Under the pieces are notes generated by a model. The model did no database searches. It worked only from the letters and a program-made list of their open reading frames with translations, and was not told where the DNA came from. A program made the position numbers and the translations under genes. A stretch of 64,000 bases of DNA, taken from an archaeon. GTDB taxonomy: Archaea > EX4484-52 > WAPT01. Shown one piece after another: positions 7,533-15,967 of the stretch (positions are counted from its first letter, which is position 1; every line of letters begins with the position of its first letter). The stretch lies in contig JAPDKB010000009.1 in NCBI GenBank assembly GCA_029258795.1, positions 40,677 through 104,676 on the forward strand, read 5' to 3'.

Positions 7533-7997
7533 TCACGTTTCTGCCTGTTTTTCTCTCATTTCCTTTAGCTTTTCAACCCTCTGAAGGAGGTGGGCTTTCG
7601 TTCTGAACATACCTCCTTTTGCATGAGCATAAAGCATTCTGTATTCTGTTTGAGTAATCTCTCCCTTATCACGCAGCTCTCTGAGCAGCTTTCGCAGAGC
7701 CCTTATCCTTATCATCCATGCAAGTTTCCTTGGCATCCTTGCCGTCTTTTTACCCTTCCTTGAGCCGTGGCCCTTTCTCCTTCCCTTCTTCTTCTGCATC
7801 TTTATGTGCTTGGCTCTCGCGGTGCTCACCCCAACCTTCGGGAGTACCGCTATCTTACCCTCCCTAATCAGCCTCCTTATATCCTCCCTGGTTATGGCTT
7901 GAGCTACCTCATCAACATGAGCAGGATCTATCCACACTCTGTGAACTCCGCATTTCAGTATCTGTGCGGCCATCCTTTTCTGGGTTCTTAAATTCAT
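7533..7997 (-). CDS. rpl19e: 50S ribosomal protein L19e
   Basis: L19e is an archaeal/eukaryotic large-subunit protein involved in inter-subunit bridges. The 154-residue product shows L-R-T-Q-K-R-M-A-A-Q-I-L-K-C-G, V-W-I-D-P, R-L-I-R-E-G-K-I and the basic G-R-R-K-G-H-G-S-R-K-G motif, followed by a long C-terminal helix. A GGTGATGG ribosome-binding site precedes the ATG at 7997. It is separated from rpl32e by the small zinc-ribbon gene described next, whereas these two are normally neighbours. Confidence 0.95.
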   Translation of the reverse strand: MNLRTQKRMAAQILKCGVHRVWIDPAHVDEVAQAITREDIRRLIREGKIAVLPKVGVSTARAKHIKMQKKKGRRKGHGSRKGKKTARMPRKLAWMIRIRALRKLLRELRDKGEITQTEYRMLYAHAKGGMFRTKAHLLQRVEKLKEMREKQAET

Positions 7998-8009
7998 ATC
8001 CCATCACCG

Positions 8010-8192
8010 TTAATTGTTTGCAGGCAGTATCTCTTTTTGATGAGCTACGACCACAACCTCTCTGGTGTATTTCATTCCACACCTTTTACAGGAATAAACT
8101 TTTATGCCCTGCACCTTCATGGTTTCGGCGCGAGCCCCGCACGCAGGGCATATTTCCTCATGAAAGTGAACAAATGGAACATCGATGAACAT
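8010..8192 (-). CDS. Small zinc-ribbon protein inserted in the ribosomal operon
   Basis: A 60-residue protein with C-P-A-C near residue 15 and C-K-R-C near residue 34, a typical four-cysteine zinc ribbon with 14 residues between the pairs, between predicted beta strands. It has its own strong ribosome-binding site (AAGGTGGATGAGTT) before the ATG at 8192, is 12 nt after rpl32e and 12 nt before rpl19e, and is on the same strand, so it is very probably translated as part of the operon. I do not recognise it as a named ribosomal protein; rpl32e and rpl19e are normally adjacent in archaea. Possible roles are a lineage-specific ribosomal or ribosome-associated protein, or a translation/transcription zinc ribbon. 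Confidence 0.75.
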   Translation of the reverse strand: MFIDVPFVHFHEEICPACGARAETMKVQGIKVYSCKRCGMKYTREVVVVAHQKEILPANN

Positions 8193-8204
8193 AACTCATC
8201 CACC

Positions 8205-8897
8205 TTACTTTTTGCTTTTGGTGGTTGATTTTTTGGTGGTCTTGGAAGAGCTCTTACTTTTTGCTTTTGAACTGCCTGTGGCTTTTTTGGTTTTACCTTC
8301 CACTTTTTCCTTTTTCTTAACCTCTTTCTTCCTCTCATCACCCTTCTTCTCAGCCGTCTTCTTTTCCGCTTTTTTGGCTTTCTCCTTTACAGCTTTCTTC
8401 TCCTCAGCTTCCTCCTCTTCCTTTGTTTCCTCAACCTTCTTCTCTTCCTTCGCCTTTTCCTCCTTCTCTTTCTTTTTCTTCTCCTCTCTTGCCTTCAATT
8501 CAAGATATGAACGCCTCTTTATCCTTGGATTGAGCACTTTGATGCCAAGTTCTTCAGCTTTCTTCAGGATTTCAAGCTTCTTCTTTGTGCCCACACATGA
8601 AGCAACTCTAACAGCTTCCTCTTCCCTGTTAACCCTTTCAAGATCGGTAGGGTTGTAAACAATCACCTCCCTATAACCAGAAGGATGAAGGTGTCTCGCT
8701 TCTTTAGGACCGCCATATCCGGAGCAAGGCATTTTTGGCTTTCCGAATATTCTTTTCCTCATTTTGTTGTGAATTCCCTTCGGTTTTCTGTAGCCACTCC
8801 TGCTTATCTTCTTTATTCTATCTCCTAAATACCTCCTGAATTTGGGCTTCCTCTTCTTTACTTCCTCTCTGAGCTTTACAAGCTCCTTCATTGCCAT
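8205..8897 (-). CDS. rpl32e: 50S ribosomal protein L32e with a long lysine-rich tail
   Basis: Residues 1-130 are a normal L32e: K-P-K-F-R-R-Y, W-less G-Y-R-K-P-K-G-I-H-N-K-M-R, G-Y-G-G-P-K-E-A-R-H-L-H-P-S-G. The rest, about 95 residues, is a low-complexity Lys/Glu/Ala then Lys/Ser/Thr tail that ordinary archaeal L32e proteins (about 130 aa) lack. The tail DNA at 8311-8406 is nearly the same as the DNA for the rps3 tail at 13585-13680, so it was copied between the two genes. The tail is probably disordered and could bind rRNA or another polyanion. The start at 8897 overlaps the rpl6 stop by 10 nt; an in-frame ATG at 8891 is the alternative. Confidence 0.94.
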   Translation of the reverse strand: MAMKELVKLREEVKKRKPKFRRYLGDRIKKISRSGYRKPKGIHNKMRKRIFGKPKMPCSGYGGPKEARHLHPSGYREVIVYNPTDLERVNREEEAVRVASCVGTKKKLEILKKAEELGIKVLNPRIKRRSYLELKAREEKKKKEKEEKAKEEKKVEETKEEEEAEEKKAVKEKAKKAEKKTAEKKGDERKKEVKKKEKVEGKTKKATGSSKAKSKSSSKTTKKSTTKSKK

Positions 8898-9463
8898 AGA
8901 TCCTCACTCCTCTTCGGCTTCTTGTAAATATAAATACCATCGAAGAATATTCGCGGATCTCTTCCTGCACGATATTTGCATGCTTGCTCCATGTTGGCTG
9001 CCGTTTGCCCCACATCTTCGATGTTTATGCCTTCCACCACAATCTCTTCCTTATCTATCTTGACCTTGACATCTCCCACTATCTTTGCCTTTCTAGCACC
9101 CTTCTCTCCCATGAAATTGCTTATGACTATGTAATCTCCTTCCTGCTTCACAGTCATCGGGAAGTGGGTGTAAACTATCTTTAACCGGGCTTCAAAGCCC
9201 CTGGCAACACCATACATCATGTTTTTGATGTGAGACACCCATGTACCGACTATGGCTTTATCCTTTCTCTTTTTGGACTCGGTCCTGACTTTAACAACAC
9301 CATCATCAACCATAACCTTCACGCGGGGGTGGGAGAACATTCTTCTTAACTCTCCCTTCTCTCCTTTAACAATGAGAGTATCGCCTTCCAAGCTTACCTC
9401 TATTCCTTCCGGAATCTTTACTTCCCTTTCAATCACCGTTTGCATCTGCTCTTGCTGGCTCAT
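8888..9463 (-). CDS. rpl6: 50S ribosomal protein L6
   Basis: L6 (uL6) sits near the sarcin-ricin loop. The 191-residue product carries two related alpha/beta domains: I-P-E-G-I-E-V, V-K-G-E-K-G-E-L-R-R near residue 35, and V-G-T-W-V-S-H-I-K-N-M-M-Y-G-V near 75, with the second domain ending D-P-R-I-F-x-D-G-I-Y-I-Y. It lies between rps8 and rpl32e, the normal order. Confidence 0.95.
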   Translation of the reverse strand: MSQQEQMQTVIEREVKIPEGIEVSLEGDTLIVKGEKGELRRMFSHPRVKVMVDDGVVKVRTESKKRKDKAIVGTWVSHIKNMMYGVARGFEARLKIVYTHFPMTVKQEGDYIVISNFMGEKGARKAKIVGDVKVKIDKEEIVVEGINIEDVGQTAANMEQACKYRAGRDPRIFFDGIYIYKKPKRSEDLWQ

Positions 9464-9491
9464 CTCATCTCACCATCAAAAATCACGCAGT

Positions 9492-9875
9492 TCAGTAAAC
9501 ATAAGCAAGCAAAGCCCCACCCTTTCTTCCCTTAACTTTCGTGTGTGCGACCACACCTTCGTCGGTGGTGATTATGAGCAATCCGACTCCTGCTGCAGGC
9601 AAATACTGCTTCTCCCACTCATCAAACTCATCCTTTTTAACATAAAATCTTGGCCTTATGGCGTTGCAGTTATTGATTCTGCCTTTAAGTTCTATTCTGA
9701 ATTTTCCGCCCTTACCATCATCGATGTACTCGAAGTTTCCTATGTATCCGTACTCCTGCATAACCTTGAGCACATCCCTGACTAACCTTGAGGCGGGAAC
9801 AACACACTCCTTCTTTCCAACCTTCTCAGCGTTCTTGATGATTGACATGACATCTGACAGCAAATCGTGCCTCAT
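9492..9875 (-). CDS. rps8: 30S ribosomal protein S8
   Basis: S8 (uS8) binds the central domain of 16S rRNA. The 127-residue product shows D-x-L-S-D-V-M-S-I-I-K-N-A-E, V-P-A-S-R-L-V-R-D-V-L-K-V-M, G-Y-I-G, and the C-terminal L-I-I-T-T-D-E-G-V-V-A-H signature. Length and order (rps14 before it, rpl6 after it) are normal. Confidence 0.96.
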   Translation of the reverse strand: MRHDLLSDVMSIIKNAEKVGKKECVVPASRLVRDVLKVMQEYGYIGNFEYIDDGKGGKFRIELKGRINNCNAIRPRFYVKKDEFDEWEKQYLPAAGVGLLIITTDEGVVAHTKVKGRKGGALLAYVY

Positions 9876-9886
9876 GATTCACACCT

Positions 9887-10114
9887 TTATTCCAGCTTTT
9901 TCCACCCCATCTCTTTGGCTACCTCCCTGAAGCATCTTCTGCAGATGTTGAGATCATATTTCCTTATCAAGCTCCTGCCCATGTTGCCGCATCTTATGCA
10001 TCTAACCTTTCCATATCCGGTCGTTCTCTCCTTCCTTGTATTGTGTTTTAACACCTTCTTCATCTTTCCCGGCTTGTTCTGGTATATTTTCAGGGATTTT
10101 CTGAAGTCACCCAT
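9887..10114 (-). CDS. rps14: 30S ribosomal protein S14, zinc type
   Basis: S14 (uS14) is a small zinc-binding protein of the 30S head. The four-cysteine motif C-I-R-C...C-R-R-C near residues 39 and 58 and R-K-Y-D-L-N-I-C-R identify it. The N-terminus carries about 20 extra residues compared with the usual 50-56 aa archaeal protein. The ATG at 10114 follows AAGGGTGAT; a start overlapping the rpl5 stop (10120-10123) is also possible. Confidence 0.93.
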   Translation of the reverse strand: MGDFRKSLKIYQNKPGKMKKVLKHNTRKERTTGYGKVRCIRCGNMGRSLIRKYDLNICRRCFREVAKEMGWKKLE

Positions 10115-10119
10115 AACCA

Positions 10120-10677
10120 TCACCCTTCCACAACCTCAACACCAAATTTCTCTTTCATGAATTGGATTGCCTCTTCTCTTTTTATTCTGTGGCTCCTGCC
10201 CACCTTCGTTTTTCTTAGCTTCCTTCTTTTGACCCTAAAACCGGGTCTTTCCAGTTGAATTGCCACATCCATACCAAAAATACCAATGCTGGGATCATAT
10301 TTTATGCCGGGAATGTCCAGATATTCCTTTATTCCAAAATTGACGTTACCTTCATTATCAAAACAGCTCATTCTTAACTTCTTATCCACTGCCTGCAACA
10401 GCTTCTCGGCAAGCTCTTCAGCATCCTTGCCACGCAGAGTAACTTTAACACCGATCGGCAATCCTCGCCTTATACCAAAAGTTCTGGCCTTTCGTGTGGC
10501 TTTCGTCTTCACCGGCTTTTTACCTGTGAGCTTTTCAAGCAATCTGTATGCTTTTTCCACTTCAGCAACAGGATCCTTCGTGCCTATATTCAGGACTAGC
10601 TTACCTATTCTTATTTCCCTCATGGGATTTGTCTTCGCTTCCTTACCTTTCTGAGCTTGAGTTGTGTTCTCGGCCAT
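10120..10677 (-). CDS. rpl5: 50S ribosomal protein L5
   Basis: L5 (uL5) binds 5S rRNA and contacts the P-site tRNA. The core shows M-R-E-I-R-I-G-K-L-V-L-N-I-G, T-K-A-T-R-K-A-R-T-F-G-I-R-R-G, and D-I-P-G-I-K-Y-D-P-S-I-G-I-F-G-M-D-V. A lysine-containing N-terminal extension of about 19 residues precedes the core. The ATG at 10677 is favoured by a GGTGAG site 8 nt upstream; a GTG at 10683 is less likely. Confidence 0.95.
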   Translation of the reverse strand: MAENTTQAQKGKEAKTNPMREIRIGKLVLNIGTKDPVAEVEKAYRLLEKLTGKKPVKTKATRKARTFGIRRGLPIGVKVTLRGKDAEELAEKLLQAVDKKLRMSCFDNEGNVNFGIKEYLDIPGIKYDPSIGIFGMDVAIQLERPGFRVKRRKLRKTKVGRSHRIKREEAIQFMKEKFGVEVVEG

Positions 10678-10702
10678 CCACACTCACCATCAAAAAGCAT
10701 GA

Positions 10703-11425
10703 CTAATGTACGGTTATTTCGGGCGCGTCATCGCCCACCACAAAAACATAATCAGCAAGCGTAGTAACTTTCTTATCACCTACCTTCAGAGTTATTCTGT
10801 TGGGGTCAAAACCCTTTATTATCTCAATCTGCTCCACCTTACCGAGTTCGCCAGCCAACTTACCTCTGTAAATCTGTGCAACCTTTCCAACTTCCATCTT
10901 TATGTGCTTGAGGATCTTCTGATCAGGCAAGCTTATGAGCAGGGAGTCCATGGTTTTGTAAACATCCTCCTTCGGATTGCAGGGATCCTTAACCTTGATA
11001 AGTATGTTCCTGCCATCGTGAAGGTTGAGCTGGATGTGACCGCCCTTAACCACGGTCTTGTTCATTATCCTGCAGAGCTTCATGTTCGCTTCCTTTTCCG
11101 GGATTTCGACCAGCACAAACCTCTCCTTCTTTGGAACGACTCTGTAGTGCTTGCCAGCATCAGGTAGGGATATGACATCCATCACTCCGACTCCAAAGCG
11201 GTCATCCTTGCGCACAACACCATCCACAACAACCTTTCCGGCAGCCACAATTTTCTTGGCTTCTCTTGCGTTTCTTGCGTAACCGAGCATGTCTCGCAAC
11301 ACTATTCTTAAAGGTATTGCTCTATCATGCGGATGTCCGCCCCCCTTCACAACAGGAGCAAATTTGCTAACCTTGACTGGTATGCTGTAAACCTTTGGTG
11401 CAGCATATCTTTTTAGATGTGCCAT
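10703..11425 (-). CDS. rps4e: 30S ribosomal protein S4e
   Basis: S4e is an archaeal/eukaryotic small-subunit protein. The 240-residue product has the L-K-R-Y-A-A-P start, an S4-like RNA-binding segment (A-x-K-I-V-A-A-G-K-V-V-V-D-G, about 60-75), a central S4e domain, and a C-terminal KOW-like region. Its ATG overlaps the rpl24 stop (TGATG), so translation is probably coupled. Confidence 0.95.
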   Translation of the reverse strand: MAHLKRYAAPKVYSIPVKVSKFAPVVKGGGHPHDRAIPLRIVLRDMLGYARNAREAKKIVAAGKVVVDGVVRKDDRFGVGVMDVISLPDAGKHYRVVPKKERFVLVEIPEKEANMKLCRIMNKTVVKGGHIQLNLHDGRNILIKVKDPCNPKEDVYKTMDSLLISLPDQKILKHIKMEVGKVAQIYRGKLAGELGKVEQIEIIKGFDPNRITLKVGDKKVTTLADYVFVVGDDAPEITVH

Positions 11426-11838
11426 CAGCTGCTCACCTCTTCTTTAGCAGATTCACCACTTTTTCTTGCAATCTTTTTAATTCTTTTCTCATCTTCCGTG
11501 TTCAACTCCACGATCTGAAGGTTGGATGGGTGGAGGGGTACAAGCACCTCACTACCATCCGTCTTCTTCCTCTTGACATTTTCAACATAAACGCGTCCTT
11601 TCTTTAGATTAACTCTTGTAACCTTACCCTCAACACCCTTAAATGAACCCCTCAACACCCGTACGACATCTCCTGTTCTTACAACAACATTTCTCCTTCC
11701 GTATTTCTTTCGTAGCTCTTTTGAGAGGTTGACTGAGAGGAATTTCCTCCTTATGTGGAGAGGAGCATTAGCTATGTATTTCCTCTGTTTTCTCGGGCTT
11801 TTGCTGCGCACCCAGTTCCTTGAAAACTTGACCTTCAT
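11425..11838 (-). CDS. rpl24: 50S ribosomal protein L24
   Basis: L24 (uL24) starts large-subunit assembly. The KOW motif [15 protein letters not shown] lies near residues 58-72, preceded by the archaeal N-terminal helix (S-P-R-K-Q-R-K). The ATG at 11838 follows GGGGTGA; an in-frame ATG lies two codons upstream. The C-terminus carries a short charged tail. Confidence 0.95.
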   Translation of the reverse strand: MKVKFSRNWVRSKSPRKQRKYIANAPLHIRRKFLSVNLSKELRKKYGRRNVVVRTGDVVRVLRGSFKGVEGKVTRVNLKKGRVYVENVKRKKTDGSEVLVPLHPSNLQIVELNTEDEKRIKKIARKSGESAKEEVSS

Positions 11839-11852
11839 AACCATTCACCCCT

Positions 11853-12251
11853 TCACATCACTATGCTTGCTATTTTACCCACAGCCGGAAACCTTTCCAC
11901 CGCCTCTTTTGCTACAACACCCTTTATTTCCCTTCCTCTTGGCTCCATCCTTTCATTTATGAGCACCGCAGCATTATCCTCAAAACAGACAAACATACCG
12001 TTTCTTCTCCTGTATTTTCTTCTCTGCCTGACCACCACCGCATGCACAACTTCATTCCTTATCTTTTCATTACCCTTTATAACGGTGCAGATCACAACAT
12101 CTCCCACTCCTGCTCTTGCAATCCTCCTTCTCGTGCCTTTGTAACCCTTGACACCTATCACTTTGAGTAGCTTAGCTCCAGTATTATCTATACATTTCAG
12201 TACTGTACCTATCTGCACGGCTTTTATCGGTTTGACGCTTATGGCTTTCAT
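11853..12251 (-). CDS. rpl14: 50S ribosomal protein L14
   Basis: L14 (uL14) lies at the subunit interface. The product of 132 residues shows A-V-Q-I-G-T, C-I-D-N-T-G-A-K-L-L-K-V-I-G-V-K-G, and the signature F-x-D-N-A-A-V-L-I-N. The ATG at 12251 follows a GGGTG site; the upstream GTG at 12260 is part of that site. Confidence 0.95.
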   Translation of the reverse strand: MKAISVKPIKAVQIGTVLKCIDNTGAKLLKVIGVKGYKGTRRRIARAGVGDVVICTVIKGNEKIRNEVVHAVVVRQRRKYRRRNGMFVCFEDNAAVLINERMEPRGREIKGVVAKEAVERFPAVGKIASIVM

Positions 12252-12263
12252 ATGCGGCACCCG

Positions 12264-12680
12264 TTACGCTTCTTTCACCACTTCTATCACAACAAAGCTC
12301 TTGGTTTTGCTTAGCGGCTTACACTCCGCAATTCTAACGATATCTCCTTCTTTAGCGTTTATGCATGGCGGGTTGTGTGCAGCCACTTTCGTTCTGCAGC
12401 GCATGTATCTCTTCAGCTTTTTGATTTTTCTCAAGTATTCCCAACCAACAACAACTGTCTTATCCATTTTGGCTGAAAGCACCACACCCTGAAAAATCTT
12501 ACCCCTTATCTTGAGGTGACCATGATAAGGACATTTTTCATCATTACAAACCTTCTTTGGCGGGTTTTTAACCTCAATACCTATATCCCTTATTTTTATT
12601 TTCACTTCTTTTTTCTTCTCAGCAGTCTTCTTACCACTACTTTCGCTCTTCTTTCCTTTTTGGGCTGTTTTCTCAGCCAT
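12264..12680 (-). CDS. rps17: 30S ribosomal protein S17
   Basis: S17 (uS17) is an early-binding 30S protein with an OB fold: K-I-R-D-I-G-I-E-V, C-P-Y-H-G-H-L-K-I-R-G, V-V-x-S-A-K-M-D-K-T-V-V-V. The first 25 residues are a lysine/serine-rich extension containing G-K-K-T-A-E-K-K-K, whose DNA resembles the tails of rpl32e and rps3. It overlaps the Rpp29 gene by 8 nt. Confidence 0.95.
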   Translation of the reverse strand: MAEKTAQKGKKSESSGKKTAEKKKEVKIKIRDIGIEVKNPPKKVCNDEKCPYHGHLKIRGKIFQGVVLSAKMDKTVVVGWEYLRKIKKLKRYMRCRTKVAAHNPPCINAKEGDIVRIAECKPLSKTKSFVVIEVVKEA

Positions 12681-12978
12681 TCAATCCACCCCATATTTTT
12701 CGTGGAAACCTTTTCTTTATCCTATCTTCGGGCCTGCCCTGAATCACCTTACCATCCACTTCCACCACGCTCCCATCCGGAAGCGTGAAGTGGAACACAC
12801 AGTTCTTCTTTTCAACCCTGATCTCCCTGCCATCTCGCTTTCTTATCACAAGCGTGTTTTTCGTTTCATTTATGACTTGCCCTTCAACCCCCACAAGCGT
12901 GGGGTCACTGCTTTTTACTATTTTAACATCGAGGCCTATGAGCTCATGCCTGACGAGGTTCTCTGGCTTTATTGGCAT
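12673..12978 (-). CDS. rnp1: Ribonuclease P protein component 1 (Rpp29/Pop4)
   Basis: This 101-residue Sm-like beta-barrel protein is the archaeal Rpp29 subunit of RNase P, which trims tRNA 5' ends. Visible features are the start with H-E-L-I-G-L-D-V-K-I-V, S-x-x-P-T-L-V-G-V-E-G-Q-V-I-N-E-T-K-N-T-L-V-I and the C-terminal R-P-E-D-R. It occupies its usual archaeal slot between SUI1 and S17. Confidence 0.93.
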   Translation of the reverse strand: MPIKPENLVRHELIGLDVKIVKSSDPTLVGVEGQVINETKNTLVIRKRDGREIRVEKKNCVFHFTLPDGSVVEVDGKVIQGRPEDRIKKRFPRKIWGGLNG

Positions 12979-12982
12979 CGGC

Positions 12983-13288
12983 TCACTCCACTATCGAGCT
13001 TTCCGGAAAGCCCTCCTCGATGAGCATCTTTTTGACCTTCAGGCGATGATCTCCCTGCAGTTCTATCTTACCGTCCTTGTAGGTACCACCACATGCAAGT
13101 TTTTTCTTGAACTTCTTGAGCAGTGATTTGATGTCTATGCTCTTTTCATCAAGCCCTTCTATAATCGTTATGGTTTTGCCGAATTTCCTCTTTTCCACAT
13201 AAATTTTAATTTTCTGCTTTTCCCTCGCTATGGTTTCGCAGATGCACAGGTCTTTTGGAAGACCACAAACATTACATATCTCCGTCAT
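12983..13288 (-). CDS. Translation initiation factor SUI1/aIF1 homologue
   Basis: aIF1/SUI1 helps select the correct start codon on the small subunit. The 101-residue protein has C-x-x-C and C-I-C near the N-terminus (residues 5-18), then the SUI1 fold with [21 protein letters not shown] and I-E-L-Q-G-D-H. It overlaps the rpl29 stop by 4 nt (ATGA). This gene order is standard in archaea. Confidence 0.93.
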   Translation of the reverse strand: MTEICNVCGLPKDLCICETIAREKQKIKIYVEKRKFGKTITIIEGLDEKSIDIKSLLKKFKKKLACGGTYKDGKIELQGDHRLKVKKMLIEEGFPESSIVE

Positions 13289-13503
13289 TTCTTACTAAGC
13301 ACCTCTTTTTCCCTTTTTATGGTCAATATCCTTGCTATAGTTCTTTTTATCTCTCTGACCTTACCTGGATTGTCCGGCACGCCTCCCACCTTTGCCTTTG
13401 CTCTTTCTTTCATCAGCTCCATTCTCAAATCTGCGAGTTTCTTCTCAAGTTCTTCGTCACTCATGTCTCTTATCTGTGTTGCCTTGAGTATTGCCATGAT
13501 CAT
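13285..13503 (-). CDS. rpl29: 50S ribosomal protein L29
   Basis: L29 (uL29) is a small two-helix protein at the peptide exit tunnel, where it helps dock nascent-chain factors. The 72-residue product has [13 protein letters not shown] and the [14 protein letters not shown] signature. The first ATG overlaps the rps3 stop (ATGA); a second ATG two codons later is possible. Confidence 0.95.
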   Translation of the reverse strand: MIMAILKATQIRDMSDEELEKKLADLRMELMKERAKAKVGGVPDNPGKVREIKRTIARILTIKREKEVLSKK

Positions 13504-14390
13504 TCACCACTTTTCTTTTCCTCATTTTTCTTCACAGAGCCCGAAGCATCAGCATCGGATTTCTTTCCCTTATCCATACCTTCCTTTTTCTTGACCTCTT
13601 TCTTCCTCTCATCACCCTTCTTCTCAGCCGTCTTCTTTTCCGCTTTTTTTGCCTTCTCCTTTACAGCGTTCTTCTCATCACTCCCTTCCTTTGTTTCCTC
13701 AACCTTTTCCTCCTCCTTCTCAGCTTCCTCCTCTTCCTTATCCTCTTCTTTCTTTACCGCGAACTTCTTAATGATGTCCTCACTTATTTCTACTTCTCCC
13801 CGCGCAACTCTCTTTTCAAGTTCCATCTCAGGAGGCATAAAAGGCATTATTTCGACCTTTACTCCGATAACTCCCGGCTTGAGCACGGCTTGTTCCTTCG
13901 CAACATCCACGTATTCCTGAGCTGGATGTCCGCATTTCATGACATAACCAGCAACATACTTTTCTGTTCTGTGTCTCTCTCCCGTGAGCTTCCCGCTTAC
14001 ATCTATTTCAACACCAACCGCTCCAGCTTCCATGATCCTGTTGAGATACATGGTGACTACGCGCTTATAGTGCAAGCCCCTTTCAAGAGCGAATTTTATG
14101 CGTTTGGCAACCACCTTTGCATCAAGATAAGGATTATCAACACCTTTAACCTCTATCTGCGGGTTCTCTATGCCAAACTCCTCCTTCATTTTTTCCTGAA
14201 TCTTGGCTATTCTTTCTCCACCCCTACCTATGACAAGTGCGGGTCTTCCAGCATATATAACTATTCTGGTTGCCAGAGGAGTCCTCTTAATCTCACACCG
14301 GCTGTACTCCGCTCTATCCAGCTCTTTATCCAAAAATTCAGCTATCTTCATGTTCACTATTCCTTCCTGAACGAACTTTCTCTCTATCAT
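13500..14390 (-). CDS. rps3: 30S ribosomal protein S3 with a lysine-rich tail
   Basis: S3 (uS3) lines the mRNA entry channel. The KH domain is seen with [15 protein letters not shown] near residue 50, and the C-terminal domain with [10 protein letters not shown]-x-R near 125. From about residue 205 to 296 the protein continues as an acidic then lysine/alanine-rich low-complexity tail. Part of this tail is nearly the same DNA as in rpl32e (see repeats). Archaeal S3 is usually 210-230 aa, so the tail adds about 70-90 residues. Confidence 0.95.
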   Translation of the reverse strand: MIERKFVQEGIVNMKIAEFLDKELDRAEYSRCEIKRTPLATRIVIYAGRPALVIGRGGERIAKIQEKMKEEFGIENPQIEVKGVDNPYLDAKVVAKRIKFALERGLHYKRVVTMYLNRIMEAGAVGVEIDVSGKLTGERHRTEKYVAGYVMKCGHPAQEYVDVAKEQAVLKPGVIGVKVEIMPFMPPEMELEKRVARGEVEISEDIIKKFAVKKEEDKEEEEAEKEEEKVEETKEGSDEKNAVKEKAKKAEKKTAEKKGDERKKEVKKKEGMDKGKKSDADASGSVKKNEEKKSGE

Positions 14391-14397
14391 CCTTCCT

Positions 14398-14829
14398 TCA
14401 CCTTTGCTCCAAAACTACTGAGATGTGCACGCTCTTTCTTTTCTGCCCTCTGAGGGGTGAGCGCCTTGGCCTGTAAAATGTGGGGGCTTTCATCACCAAA
14501 AATGATTTGATGAAGAGCTTTGAAACATCAAGTCCCTGATTCTCAGCGTTTTTCACAGCACTGTTGATGAGATCAAGTATTTCCTTTGCAGCGTTAACTG
14601 GATACCTTCCAGCCCCGATACCTGGCTTGTGAGCCACATCTCTGTTGAACCTGCCGAATGGCACAGCTCTCTTCATCTCAATGACATCCTGAAGGAAGCG
14701 CCTTGCTTTCTCAACGTTCATTCCCTTTATAGCTTTTCCTATTTCCACAGAGGCTTTCCATGAAATCCTTACATACCTTTTGCATGCTCTTGCCATTCTT
14801 GAAGGATCGTAATCCTGCACGTTATACAT
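14398..14829 (-). CDS. rpl22: 50S ribosomal protein L22
   Basis: L22 (uL22) lines the exit tunnel. The 143-residue product shows K-A-S-V-E-I-G-K-A-I-K-G-M, the loop with G-R-Y-P-V-N-A-A-K-E-I, and the C-terminal Y-R-P-R-R-S-P-L-R-G-Q-K-R-K-S-V-H-I signature. Order and length are normal. Confidence 0.96.
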   Translation of the reverse strand: MYNVQDYDPSRMARACKRYVRISWKASVEIGKAIKGMNVEKARRFLQDVIEMKRAVPFGRFNRDVAHKPGIGAGRYPVNAAKEILDLINSAVKNAENQGLDVSKLFIKSFLVMKAPTFYRPRRSPLRGQKRKSVHISVVLEQR

Positions 14830-14841
14830 CTCGGCTCACCT

Positions 14842-15231
14842 TCACTTCCTACCTACGTGCTTTGTTGATTTGGATGCACCTATACCTGGACCGCTGTGCT
14901 GCACGGGCTTTCTGGTTAGAGCAAATTCTCCCAACCTGTGCCCTATCATTTCAGCGGTTATGGTGACGGGCACAAACTCTTTACCATTGTGGACGCCTAT
15001 AGTGCGCCCCACCATTTCGGGCAGGATGATCATGTCTCTGCAGTGAGTTTTTATGAACTTGTCCTTGGAGGTTTTCCTTATTTTTTGAAGCAGCTTCTTC
15101 TCAGCTTCAGTGAGCCCTCTCTTCAAGTGTCTCCTAGCCCTTGCTGTCAGTAATTCAGCTAACTCTTCCAAGCTCATCTTCTGCAATTCTTCAAGCGTGT
15201 AACCTCTGAACCTGAACTCCTTTCGAGCCAT
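14842..15231 (-). CDS. rps19: 30S ribosomal protein S19
   Basis: S19 (uS19) is a 30S head protein. The product of 129 residues has the archaeal N-terminal helix [11 protein letters not shown] and the signature with [23 protein letters not shown]. It lies between rpl2 and rpl22 as expected. Confidence 0.96.
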   Translation of the reverse strand: MARKEFRFRGYTLEELQKMSLEELAELLTARARRHLKRGLTEAEKKLLQKIRKTSKDKFIKTHCRDMIILPEMVGRTIGVHNGKEFVPVTITAEMIGHRLGEFALTRKPVQHSGPGIGASKSTKHVGRK

Positions 15232-15238
15232 TTACCAT

Positions 15239-15952
15239 TCACCTCTTCCTTCTACCGGTTCTTCTCGCGGCTATGCTACCCACCTTTCTGCCGGGCGGTG
15301 CACGCCTGCTAACAGTTTTGGGCACACCAAAGCTCTTACCACCGAACTTGTGATCACATGCGTTCATGGCTTTAGCCCTCGTTCTCGGGTACTTCTTACC
15401 TCTCGCATGCATCGCGTGCCACTTATTGCCAGCTTTCACAAATGGCTTTTTCGGCCTCTCTCCACCTGCAACTATACCTATTGTGGCTCTGCAGTTCGGA
15501 TTGAGCCCCTTGGTTTTTCTTGATGGGAATTGCACTGTGACTTTATCAACATCTCTTGAAAGGACTATGGCATAACCACCGCTTGCCCTCACGAGCTTTC
15601 CACCATCGCCAGGAACAACCTCTATGTTAAACACGGGTGTACCTTCAGGTATGTCTTTAAGGGGCAGCACATTCCCTATCTTTAGCTGTGCTCCCTCTCC
15701 AACTTCCACAACGTCTCCCGTCTTCACACCTTCACTTGCAATGAAATACCATTTCTCACTCGTGCCATCGAATTTAACGAGTGCAAGAGGAGCTGTTCTG
15801 CCTGGATCATCCACTATATCTATTATCTTACCTTTAAGGTTGCCCTTCTGAAGGGGAGGATATTTAACATCAGCAACGTAGTTGAAGCTTGGCACTAAGT
15901 AGGTTTTGGATACGCCCCTTCCACGGCGCTGAGCGATTATTCTTGTACCCAT
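15239..15952 (-). CDS. rpl2: 50S ribosomal protein L2
   Basis: L2 (uL2) lies close to the peptidyl-transferase centre. The 237-residue product has an OB-like domain (G-x-I-I-D-I-V-D-D-P-G-R-T-A-P-L-A), an SH3-like domain, and the conserved tail region with A-M-N-A-C-D-H-K-F-G-G where most L2 proteins carry V-D-H-P-H-G-G. Length is normal for archaea. Confidence 0.96.
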   Translation of the reverse strand: MGTRIIAQRRGRGVSKTYLVPSFNYVADVKYPPLQKGNLKGKIIDIVDDPGRTAPLALVKFDGTSEKWYFIASEGVKTGDVVEVGEGAQLKIGNVLPLKDIPEGTPVFNIEVVPGDGGKLVRASGGYAIVLSRDVDKVTVQFPSRKTKGLNPNCRATIGIVAGGERPKKPFVKAGNKWHAMHARGKKYPRTRAKAMNACDHKFGGKSFGVPKTVSRRAPPGRKVGSIAARRTGRRKR

Positions 15953-15967
15953 ACATCACCACCATCA

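Noticed and set aside
8205-8658. Long plus-strand Phe/Ser-rich frames opposite the lysine-rich tails of L32e and S3
   Set aside because: They are antisense shadows of AAA/GAA-rich tail codons; similar Phe/Ser-rich translations appear opposite every Lys/Glu-rich stretch in the window.
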